Below, in pieces: positions 42,215 to 49,677 of a DNA stretch of 64,000 nt (the first letter of the stretch is position 1; every line of letters begins with the position of its first letter). This stretch comes from Pseudohaliea rubra DSM 19751 (GTDB lineage: Bacteria > Pseudomonadota > Gammaproteobacteria > Pseudomonadales > Halieaceae). Made by a program: the position numbers and the translations under genes. Location of the stretch: the NCBI RefSeq assembly GCF_000764025.1, contig NZ_KN234750.1, positions 1-64,000 of the forward strand, given 5' to 3'. The notes beneath the pieces are model-generated. The model was not told the DNA's origin, searched no databases, and saw only the letters and a list, made by a program, of their open reading frames with translations.

Positions 42215-43015
42215 TCAGCGGTCGTGGAACTGCGGTGCCCGCTTCTCGACGAAGGCCTGCGCAGCTTCGGCAGCGTCCTCGGAGAGGGCGAGAAGAGACT
42301 GGTGTCGGTTCTCCATGGCCATGGCGGCCTCGAGCCCCGGGGCGTCGAGGGCGTGGTTCAGCGCCTCCTTGGTCAGGCGCAGGCCCATGGGCGTTGCTGC
42401 CAGCATGTCGTCCAGGTAGGACGCCGCCGCCGTCGCCAGTTCTGCATCGGGGACCACAGCGGATACAAAGCCCGTGGCCAGCGCGCGCTCCGCCTCGAGG
42501 AAGCGGCCTGTGAGCAACAGCTCCGAGGCCAGGGAGCTGCCCACGAGCCGGGGCAGGAAATAACTCGAGCCCATGTCGCAGCCGGTGAGACCGATACGCA
42601 GGTAGGCGGCGTTCATGCGCGCGCTTTCGCCGGCGATGCGGATGTCCGAGGCCATGAGCAGGCTGAAGCCGCCACCGCAGGCCGCGCCCTGGGCGAGGGC
42701 GATGATCGGCTGTGGGCAGCGGCGCATGGCCGGATAGATGCGCGCGATGCGCCGCTGGATGTCCCAGAGGGGCCCTGGGCCCCGCTCCGGCGGGTTGAAG
42801 GCCGTGTCCGTGAGGTCCAGACCGGCACAGAAGTGGCGTCCGTTGGCGCGCAGCACGACCGCTCGCGTGGCCGGTCGGTCCGGGAGCCCTTCGAAGTACC
42901 CGGCCAGGGCATCGACCAGCGCCGGGTTGAGCGCATTGCCGCTGGCCGGCCGGTTCAGGGTGAGCCAGTCCACGGCACCGCGGTGGTCGATGAGCAGGGG
43001 GGCATCGCTGGTCAT
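42215..43015 (-). CDS. Enoyl-CoA hydratase/isomerase family protein
   Basis: A 266-residue crotonase. The oxyanion-hole region FCAGLDLTD and the second part QGAACGGGFSLLMASDIRI are clear, and the trimer-region end (EKRAPQFHDR) is typical. In the second active-site region (YLRIGLTGCDMGSSYFLPRLVG) the usual catalytic Glu positions appear as Gly and Asp, so it may not be a simple hydratase. Its ATG overlaps the stop of meaB (ATGA). It is the last gene of the mutase operon and probably acts on the same acyl-CoA chain. Confidence 0.85.
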   Translation of the reverse strand: MTSDAPLLIDHRGAVDWLTLNRPASGNALNPALVDALAGYFEGLPDRPATRAVVLRANGRHFCAGLDLTDTAFNPPERGPGPLWDIQRRIARIYPAMRRCPQPIIALAQGAACGGGFSLLMASDIRIAGESARMNAAYLRIGLTGCDMGSSYFLPRLVGSSLASELLLTGRFLEAERALATGFVSAVVPDAELATAAASYLDDMLAATPMGLRLTKEALNHALDAPGLEAAMAMENRHQSLLALSEDAAEAAQAFVEKRAPQFHDR

Positions 43016-43968
43016 GGGGCTTGCTCCGGATCGCTGCGGGTGAAAAGGGTCGCCAACAGGCGCCGGGCGGCGCTGTCTACATCGGTCTCGCGCCGGGTCA
43101 CAGCGTCGGCCAGGGCCTTGCCCGCTGCGCCCGCGAGCTGGGCTTCCAGGGCGAGCTCCAGGCGCGCGCGGGCGAGGTCACGCAGTTCCGTGACGGCGCG
43201 GGCCTGGCGCCGCCGCTGGTGTTCGCCGGAGGCGGTGGTCTGCTGCCGGTGGTCGGCGATGGCCTCCCGGAGTGCGTTCAGGCCGGTACCCTCCGTGGCC
43301 ACGGTCTCGACGATGGCCGGGCGTCGGGTCGGCGCGTTGGCGGCGATGGCCGCCTCGAGGTCCCGGCGGGTGGCCTCGAGGCCCTGGCGGTCCGCCTTGT
43401 TGATAACAAAGATGTCGGCGATTTCCATCAGCCCGGCCTTGTTGGCCTGCATCTCGTCCCCCCAGCCGGGATTCAGCACCACCAGGACCGTGTCTGTTGC
43501 CCCGGCCACGTCCAGCTCGGCCTGGCCCACGCCTACGGTCTCAATGAGTACCAGGGGCCAGCCGCAGGCTTCGAGCACCCGGCGGGCGGTGCAGGTGGCC
43601 ATGGCCAGGCCGCCGAGGTGGCCGCGGGAGGCCATGGAGCGGATGAAGACCTCCGGGTTTCCCAGATGTGGCTGCAGGCGTACCCGGTCGCCGAGGATGG
43701 CGCCGCGGGTCAGGGGAGAAGAGGGGTCCACGGCCAGGAGGGCGACCCGCTCGCCGGCCGTCTGCAGCTCCGTGGTAAGGGCGCTGGCCAGGGTGGATTT
43801 GCCGGCCCCCGGGGCGCCGGTGATGCCGATGCTGTAGCTCTCGCCCCGGCAGGGAAGCAGGGCCGCCTCGAGGGCGGCGGATCCCTCACCGCCGCGCTCG
43901 GCGACGGAAATCAGCCGGGCGAGGGCGCTGCGGCTGCCGCCGACGGCCTCGGCGACGAGCTCCGCCAT
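43012..43968 (-). CDS. meaB: Acyl-CoA mutase-associated GTPase MeaB
   Basis: A 318-residue G3E-family GTPase. Walker A is GAPGAGKST, VAGATDTVLVVLNPGWGDEMQANKAGLMEIADIFVINKAD covers the switch and NKxD motifs, and IETVGVGQ is the DxxG-like region. MeaB loads and protects the adenosylcobalamin cofactor of acyl-CoA mutases. The ATG at 43968 is preferred; a GTG at 43986 would add six residues. It lies directly downstream of the B12-binding subunit gene, which confirms that the operon codes for a B12-dependent mutase. Confidence 0.92.
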   Translation of the reverse strand: MAELVAEAVGGSRSALARLISVAERGGEGSAALEAALLPCRGESYSIGITGAPGAGKSTLASALTTELQTAGERVALLAVDPSSPLTRGAILGDRVRLQPHLGNPEVFIRSMASRGHLGGLAMATCTARRVLEACGWPLVLIETVGVGQAELDVAGATDTVLVVLNPGWGDEMQANKAGLMEIADIFVINKADRQGLEATRRDLEAAIAANAPTRRPAIVETVATEGTGLNALREAIADHRQQTTASGEHQRRRQARAVTELRDLARARLELALEAQLAGAAGKALADAVTRRETDVDSAARRLLATLFTRSDPEQAP

Positions 43969-43996
43969 GGCGTCCGGCCCGGCCACGGCTGTGCAG

Positions 43997-44377
43997 TCAG
44001 CCCAGGCCGGTCAGGCGCCGGGCGGCGCCGACGATGTCCGGGAGCTGGGAACCGGGGGGGTAGACCTCGACCCCCAGCGCCTCCAGTTTGCGCTTCGCGT
44101 GCGGCGGTACGACGCCGCCGCAGAACACCGGCAGCTCGGGCCGTTCCTCGCGCAGGGCGGTGACCGCGCGAACCGCAACATCGATGTGTCCGCCGATATT
44201 CAGGCCGACCAGGTCGACATCCTCGTCGACGCAGGCCTGCACAACCTCCTCGGGTCGTGCCATGCCGATCATGATGACCTCGAAACCCGCATCCCGGAGC
44301 GCCCGGGCGACGATCGTCGGCCCGCGCCAGTGCCCGTCCAGGCCCGTTTTCGCCATGAGAATCCGCTTGCCACTCAC
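43997..44377 (-). CDS. Cobalamin-binding subunit of an acyl-CoA mutase
   Basis: A 126-residue B12-binding domain as a separate protein. KTGLDGHWRGPTIVARALRDAGFEV contains the DxHxxG motif, whose His is the lower ligand of cobalt. LVGLNIGGHID and VFCGGVVPP follow as the flavodoxin-like S and GG motifs. Free-standing B12 subunits are known for two-subunit mutases such as isobutyryl- and 2-hydroxyisobutyryl-CoA mutase. The start is a GTG at 44377 behind GAGGAC. It is 15 bp after the large-subunit gene. Confidence 0.92.
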   Translation of the reverse strand: MSGKRILMAKTGLDGHWRGPTIVARALRDAGFEVIMIGMARPEEVVQACVDEDVDLVGLNIGGHIDVAVRAVTALREERPELPVFCGGVVPPHAKRKLEALGVEVYPPGSQLPDIVGAARRLTGLG

Positions 44378-44392
44378 TGTTTTGTCCTCACC

Positions 44393-46042
44393 TCAGGTCT
44401 GGATGGGCGTTGCCCAGTCGCCGAAAACATCGCGCCAGACGTCGCCGATCTCGCCGAGGGTGACCTCCGCATCCAGGGCGTCCATCATCGCCGGCATAAT
44501 GTTGTCGCTGCCGCGGCAGACCTGCTCGAGCTGGCGCAAGGCGGCAGCTGCGCCGGCCTCGTGGCGGGTCCGGCGCACGTCTTCCAGCCGCTCGAGGGCG
44601 ACGTCGAAGGCGTCGTCGACGCCCATGAAGCCGTCCACCTCGTAGGGTGAGCTATCGTCCTTGTGCGCGGTGACGCCGACGATCACCTGCTCGCCGGTTT
44701 CCTGCGCCATGAACTCCCGGTGCTGGTTCTCGGCCGCTTTCTCGTGCAGCCAGCCGGAGTCCAGGGAGGCCAGGAAGCCGCCCTGGGCCTGGATCTCATC
44801 GAAGAAACTCCAGGCGCGCTCGACCAGCTCCGCAGTGAGGGTTTCCACATACCAGGAGCCGCCCAGGGGATCGGTGACCGCCGAGACGTTGGTCTCTTCC
44901 TGCAGGATCTGCTGGATACGCACGGACATCTGGTGCGCGTGTTCGCTGGGGATGGACAGGGCCTCGTCGTAGCCCGATACCCCGAGGGACTGAACGCCGC
45001 CCAGGGCGCCGGCGAGGGCCATGATAGTGCCGCGGACGATATTGTTCATGGGCTGTTGATAGGTCATGCGGGAGCCGGCGGTGACACAGTGAATGCGCAG
45101 GTTTGCCACCTTGGGGTCACGGATGTCGTAGCGTTCCGCCAGCAGCTGCTGCCACATGAGTCGGGCCGCGCGTAGTTTGCTCGCCTCCTCGAAGAGGTCC
45201 ATGGACATGCGGAAACTGACGCCGCCGCAGCCGCGGGCGGCGCGGGCCAGGGGCATGGTGCCGCGGCGCTGGATTTCTTCGAGGTATTCGACGGCGTTGG
45301 CGAACAGGGCGCCGAGCTCCTGGAACGCATTGAGGCCAGTGTCGGCGGCGTTGTAACCGGCGATAGAAACGGGTACCCAGCGTGGCAGGTGCCGGTCGCA
45401 GAACTCCATGATGTCGGCGTTGAAGCGCAGACCCGTGTCTGTCGGGACCTGCTGCTTGGTGACGCAGCCGAGGTAGGTAAGGAAGTAATCACTCTGCCCC
45501 GTGCCGGGCAGCCGGTCCAGGGCCACGCCACGGCGCTTCGCCACGGTCCAGTAGCCGGCGAGGGCAAAGGGCGCATGCTGTACCACCGCGCCGCCGGCGT
45601 GGGCATAGCTGGTCTCGATGGGCAGGTCTTTCATGCAGATGTCGATGTCGCGGACGCTCTGCATGACTGCACCGGTGAGGCCGACGTCTTCGCGCCGGGC
45701 GACCACTTCCGGGTGATCCACGTTATAGCAGTGGTCGCCGGTATTGCGATCGTGCTCCATGATGAAACCGGTCTCGCCCTGCTCGAGGAGGAACTTGATG
45801 CGGGCATTCTCGTCCTCGGGCTTGCCGAAGCCGCTGAGCTGGAAAATGCGCCAGGGCTTGGTGCGGTAACCGGTGGGGTAGGCGCCGCGGTGGAAGGGCG
45901 GCTCCCCGGGGGCGGCGGCAAGGCGTTCGCGGTGTTGCGGCGGTATATCCTCGTCCCGGTAAAAGGGCTTGAGCGGAATCCCCGAGGTGCTCACCCAGGC
46001 CTTCCCGTCGCTGTTTTTATCGTTCATAGCGCGATCTTTCAT
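44393..46042 (-). CDS. Divergent acyl-CoA mutase large subunit (methylmalonyl-CoA mutase family)
   Basis: A 549-residue TIM-barrel subunit. Family landmarks include YPTGYRTKPWRIFQLSGF, SIAGYNAADTG, FEEASKLRAARLMW, TAGSRMTYQQPMNNIVRGT and DPLGGSWYVETLT. Compared from memory with methylmalonyl-CoA mutase, the catalytic His after SISGY is Asn here (about residue 231), the FAPRLSFF block is ARGCGGVSF, and the His of QSLHTN is Gly (QSLGVSGY). The Arg of the PSMR position seems kept (TGLRF). It therefore should rearrange the carbon skeleton of another acyl-CoA. An ATG at 46027 is an alternative start. It is first of four operon genes, divergent from an Fe-ADH. Confidence 0.87.
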   Translation of the reverse strand: MKDRAMNDKNSDGKAWVSTSGIPLKPFYRDEDIPPQHRERLAAAPGEPPFHRGAYPTGYRTKPWRIFQLSGFGKPEDENARIKFLLEQGETGFIMEHDRNTGDHCYNVDHPEVVARREDVGLTGAVMQSVRDIDICMKDLPIETSYAHAGGAVVQHAPFALAGYWTVAKRRGVALDRLPGTGQSDYFLTYLGCVTKQQVPTDTGLRFNADIMEFCDRHLPRWVPVSIAGYNAADTGLNAFQELGALFANAVEYLEEIQRRGTMPLARAARGCGGVSFRMSMDLFEEASKLRAARLMWQQLLAERYDIRDPKVANLRIHCVTAGSRMTYQQPMNNIVRGTIMALAGALGGVQSLGVSGYDEALSIPSEHAHQMSVRIQQILQEETNVSAVTDPLGGSWYVETLTAELVERAWSFFDEIQAQGGFLASLDSGWLHEKAAENQHREFMAQETGEQVIVGVTAHKDDSSPYEVDGFMGVDDAFDVALERLEDVRRTRHEAGAAAALRQLEQVCRGSDNIMPAMMDALDAEVTLGEIGDVWRDVFGDWATPIQT

Positions 46043-46127
46043 GTCGAAAATGCTTGTGGCAATTTAAACGTCCCTCCGGCGTTTGTCTACTGGCGGGAAC
46101 TTTTGCTTGACGAGCAGTAAAAAAACC

Positions 46128-46150
46128 TTACGCTAATGTATGACGCGTAA
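46128..46150. promoter_or_regulatory. Candidate TetR operator between mutase operon and Fe-ADH operon
   Basis: TTACGC (46128-46133) and GCGTAA (46145-46150) form an inverted repeat with an 11-bp spacer, with one further outer pair after a mismatch. It lies in the 140-bp divergent intergenic region, just downstream of a TTGACG (46107-46112) that could be a -35 element for the Fe-ADH side. A TetR regulator encoded two genes on is the natural candidate to bind it. Function is inference. Confidence 0.4.
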
Positions 46151-46182
46151 AGAGACACAATAATTCAACGCGAGGAAGCGCC

Positions 46183-47364
46183 ATGACGCCATCGAGTGTC
46201 CTCCTGACTGCCACCGAAAAAGTGTATCTCGGTGAGCGCGCCAGCACTGCTATCGCGACCGAGGCGGAGCGCCTTGGTGCCCGACGGGTGTTCCTGCTGG
46301 TCAGCCGCACCCTGAGACGCGAAACGGACGAGATCAGCGCGATCCGTACCGCCCTCGGGCCCAGGCTCGCCGGCTGCTGGGACGGCATGCCGCCGCACGC
46401 CCCGCGCAGCGCGGTGCTCGCTGCCGCAGAAGCGGCGCGGCAGGCCGAAGCGGACCTCATTGTCACCGTGGGCGGTGGCTCGGTGACCGATGCCGGTAAA
46501 ATCGTCAGCATCTGCCTGAAGCATGGTCTGCGCGAGCACGACGACCTCGAGCCCTACCGCGTCTACGTCAACGATGCCGGCGAGGTGATCAAGCCTGAGT
46601 TCGAGGGGCCGGACGTGCGCGTCATCAACTGCCCGACGACGCTTTCCGGCGGCGAATTCAATCCGCTGTCCGGGGCAACGGACGAGAAAACACAGCACAA
46701 GCAGGGCTACGAGCACCGGCTCATGGCGCCCATCGCCATCGTGCTGGACCCCGCGCTGACGGTCCACACGCCCGAGTGGCTGTGGCTGTCCACCGGCGTG
46801 CGCGCCCTGGACCATGCCCTTGAGGCGCTGGGTTCGCACCAATCCAATGACTTCTGCGACGGGATGGCCGATTCCGCCCTGCGGCTGCTCGTGGAGGGGC
46901 TGCCGGCGGTCAAGGCCGACCCCTCGGACCTGGACGCGCGTCTCAAGTGCCAGGTGGGCGCCTGGCAGTCCATGATTCCCATCATTGCCGGTGTGCCCAT
47001 GGGCCTGTCGCACGCCATCGGGCACGTTCTCGGGGGCACCTGCGACGTGCCCCACGGCTATTGCTCCTGCGTCATGGCGCCGTCCGTGCTTGCCTTCAAC
47101 GCGCCCGTGAACGGCGATCGTCAGCAGCGCATCAGTGCCTGCTTCGGCGAGCCCGGACGGCCCGCGAGCGAGCTGGCGGACGCCTTTATTCACGGTCTTG
47201 GCATGCCCCGTTCCCTGGCCGAGGTCGGCGTGGGGCGTGACCAGTTCGAGAGGGTCGCCGAATATACGATGCACGACTTCTGGGCCCGCACCAACCCGCG
47301 GCCTATCGGTCAGGCCGGGGATGTCCTGCCCGTGCTCGAGCTGGTTGCCGGCGACGCGCCGTGA
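46183..47364 (+). CDS. Iron-containing alcohol dehydrogenase (maleylacetate reductase-like)
   Basis: A 393-residue Fe-type dehydrogenase. The nucleotide motif is TVGGGSVTDAGK; metal ligands are the Asp in VLDPALTVHTP and the His of RALDHALEAL, GLSHAIGHVLGG and VPHGYC. The pattern is nearer to maleylacetate reductases than to the first Fe-ADH in this window. It is first gene of the plus-strand set with a TetR gene (overlap GTGA), a CoA ligase and a TonB receptor. It probably oxidises an alcohol or reduces a keto/ene intermediate of the substrate handled by this region. Confidence 0.85.
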   Translation: MTPSSVLLTATEKVYLGERASTAIATEAERLGARRVFLLVSRTLRRETDEISAIRTALGPRLAGCWDGMPPHAPRSAVLAAAEAARQAEADLIVTVGGGSVTDAGKIVSICLKHGLREHDDLEPYRVYVNDAGEVIKPEFEGPDVRVINCPTTLSGGEFNPLSGATDEKTQHKQGYEHRLMAPIAIVLDPALTVHTPEWLWLSTGVRALDHALEALGSHQSNDFCDGMADSALRLLVEGLPAVKADPSDLDARLKCQVGAWQSMIPIIAGVPMGLSHAIGHVLGGTCDVPHGYCSCVMAPSVLAFNAPVNGDRQQRISACFGEPGRPASELADAFIHGLGMPRSLAEVGVGRDQFERVAEYTMHDFWARTNPRPIGQAGDVLPVLELVAGDAP

Positions 47365-48023
47365 CCGCAGCGGGGTCCCGCAACAACCTCAAGGCCGAGC
47401 TGGCGCAGTTCAAGCGCCGGCGTATCCGCGAGGAGGCGAACCACCTGTTCTACCGGCAGGGCTATGAGGGCACCACTATTGATGCCATCGCCGACAAGCT
47501 GCAGGTGACCAAGCCCTTTATTTACAGCTATTACAAAAACAAGGGCGAGATCCTCTACGACATCGCCCGGGTCGGGATTACGCTGTCCTCCGAGGCTCTC
47601 GAGCGCTGCCTCGCCATTCCCGGTTCGTCCTGGGACCAGCTCAAGCTGGTGGTGGACGAGGTCACGCGGATCGTTGTGCAGAACCAGGAATACATCGTGG
47701 TCTACCAGCGCGAGGAGAAAAACCTCGAGCCGGAGCAGGCACGAGCCATCCGCGAGCAGCGCTCCGCCTTCGATCATCGCCTCGCCGAGGTGCTTGCCAG
47801 CGGCGAGGCGGTCGGTGAGTTCAGGCTTCAGGATCCGCCGCTCACCGCGACCACGATCGGCGGCATGATGAGCTGGGTGGCGCTCTGGTACCAGCCGGGG
47901 GGGCACTGGTCCGAGGCCGAAATCATTACCCATATCATTCGCAGTGTGGAGCGTCTGGTGGCGGTGCGAGGCCGCCAGGAAGTACCACCCGCGTCGCGTC
48001 CTCAACCTGAAATCCGGAAGTAG
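47361..48023 (+). CDS. TetR/AcrR family transcriptional regulator
   Basis: A 220-residue regulator. Residues 20-65 hold the TetR helix-turn-helix (REEANHLFYRQGYEGTTIDAIADKLQVTKPFIYSYYKNKGEILYDI in part). The C-terminal ligand domain is diverse, with a proline-rich tail. The GTG start overlaps the Fe-ADH stop, so the two are translationally coupled. It probably controls the divergent promoters at about 46.1 kb in response to an acyl-CoA or related compound (inference). Confidence 0.88.
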   Translation: MTAAGSRNNLKAELAQFKRRRIREEANHLFYRQGYEGTTIDAIADKLQVTKPFIYSYYKNKGEILYDIARVGITLSSEALERCLAIPGSSWDQLKLVVDEVTRIVVQNQEYIVVYQREEKNLEPEQARAIREQRSAFDHRLAEVLASGEAVGEFRLQDPPLTATTIGGMMSWVALWYQPGGHWSEAEIITHIIRSVERLVAVRGRQEVPPASRPQPEIRK

Positions 48024-48027
48024 AGCC

Positions 48028-49644
48028 ATGAGCATGTCGACCTGCACCGACCCCCGCATTCCAGCCCGCGATGCCTGCGTGGTACGGGATCTGATCGAGC
48101 GCTGGGCGCGAGAGCAGCCCGACACCGTCTACGCGGTCTTCCAGAATGGCGAGCAGTGGTCCTACGCGGACCTCAAGAAGCGGGTAGAGGCCGTGGCCGC
48201 GGGCCTGGCGGCCCGGGGCGTTACCCAGGGCGATCACGTCGCGGTCTGGCTGTTCGGCGGCCGCGAGGGCATTCTCAGCTTCCTTGCCATCAATTACCTC
48301 GGCGCGGTCTTCGTGCCCTTCAACACGGCCTACAAGGGCAAGCTTCTCTCCCACGTGCTCCATAATTCCGACGCGCGCCTGCTCGTGGCTCACGGCGACC
48401 TTGTGGAGCGCCTTGACGCTGTGGATACGGGGCCGATCGAGCGGGTGGTCCATGTAGGGCCGGCGCCGGCGATCCGCCTGCCGCTGGAGCCCTTCGAGGC
48501 TCTGGCGGAGCACGAAACCGTCTGCCCGGCCCTCGAGCGGCCGGTGGAGCCCTGGCATACGCAGTCCATCATCTATACCTCAGGGACTACGGGCCCTTCC
48601 AAGGGTGTGCTGTCCTCCTACCTGCACATCTACACCAATGCCGGGCCGGAAACCTGGCACTTTGTGAAGAGCGATGACCGATTCCTCGTTAACATGCCGC
48701 TTTTCCACATCGGCGGTATGGGCATCATCTTTGTCATGCTGGCCCGCGGCGGCTCTATCGCCGTCATGGAGAATTTCAGTACCGACGGTTTCTGGCCCTT
48801 TGTTCGCGAGACAAAGACCACCTGCGCTTTTCTTCTCGGGGTCATGGCTACCTTCCTGCTCAAGGCGCCGCCCTCCTCCGGCGATCGGGATCACAGCCTG
48901 CGCCTGGCCTTCATGGTGCCGTTCACGGAGACGGCGCTGGAGATGCACGAGCGTTTCGGTATCGATGTGTACACGATTTTCAACATGACGGAGATCTCTT
49001 CGCCGATTGTCTCCGAGCCCAACCCGACGAAGCGCGGCACCTGTGGCAGGAAGCGTGAGGGGGTCGATGTGCGGCTTGTGGATGAGAACGATTGCGAGGT
49101 GCCGGTCGGTGAGATCGGCGAGATGCTCGTGCGCACGGACCGGCCCTGGGGCATGAATCACGGCTATTACAAAAACCCGGAGGCCACCGCCGAGGCCTGG
49201 CGTAACGGCTGGTTCCACACCGGCGACTGTTTCCGCCAGGACGAGGACGGTTTCTTCTACTTTGTCGACCGGCGCAAGGATGCGATCCGCCGCCGGGGCG
49301 AGAACATCTCCTCCTTCGAGGTGGAGGCCGAGGTCGTGGCCTACCCGGCGGTGCGCGAGGCGGCTGCCTACGGCGTGCCCAGTGACGTGGGCGAAGACGA
49401 TGTCATGGTCGCCGTGGCACCGGTTGAGGGGCAGGACATCGACCCGGCGGCGCTGCTCACTTTCCTCGCCGACAACATGGCTTACTTCATGGTGCCCCGC
49501 TACATCCGCATTCTCCCGGAGCTGCCCAAGACGCCCTCGGCCAAGGTGCAGAAACACCTGCTGCGCGGCGAGGGCGTCACCGACGACAGCTGGGACCGGG
49601 AAGCCCATGGCTTCACGCTTAAAAGGGAAAAGCTGAAAGCCTGA
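48028..49644 (+). CDS. Class I acyl-CoA ligase (AMP-forming)
   Basis: A 538-residue adenylate-forming enzyme. The P-loop is IIYTSGTTGPSKGV, the middle motif is YTIFNMTE, and the C-terminal part has NGWFHTGDCFRQDEDGFFYFVDRRKDAIRRRGENIS and the catalytic Lys in TPSAKVQK. The pattern resembles CaiC-like crotonobetaine/carnitine-CoA ligases. It should activate a carboxylic acid to its CoA thioester, supplying the mutase or carboxylase pathway. The start is ATG 48028, four bases after the TetR stop. It precedes the TonB receptor gene. Confidence 0.9.
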   Translation: MSMSTCTDPRIPARDACVVRDLIERWAREQPDTVYAVFQNGEQWSYADLKKRVEAVAAGLAARGVTQGDHVAVWLFGGREGILSFLAINYLGAVFVPFNTAYKGKLLSHVLHNSDARLLVAHGDLVERLDAVDTGPIERVVHVGPAPAIRLPLEPFEALAEHETVCPALERPVEPWHTQSIIYTSGTTGPSKGVLSSYLHIYTNAGPETWHFVKSDDRFLVNMPLFHIGGMGIIFVMLARGGSIAVMENFSTDGFWPFVRETKTTCAFLLGVMATFLLKAPPSSGDRDHSLRLAFMVPFTETALEMHERFGIDVYTIFNMTEISSPIVSEPNPTKRGTCGRKREGVDVRLVDENDCEVPVGEIGEMLVRTDRPWGMNHGYYKNPEATAEAWRNGWFHTGDCFRQDEDGFFYFVDRRKDAIRRRGENISSFEVEAEVVAYPAVREAAAYGVPSDVGEDDVMVAVAPVEGQDIDPAALLTFLADNMAYFMVPRYIRILPELPKTPSAKVQKHLLRGEGVTDDSWDREAHGFTLKREKLKA

Positions 49645-49677
49645 CGACAACCGCAACAGCAAGACGGGATAACTATT

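Noticed and set aside
42215-43015. Assigning this crotonase as a methylmalonyl-CoA decarboxylase or epimerase partner
   Set aside because: Sequence shows only the general crotonase fold; the operon position suggests a shared pathway but not a specific reaction.
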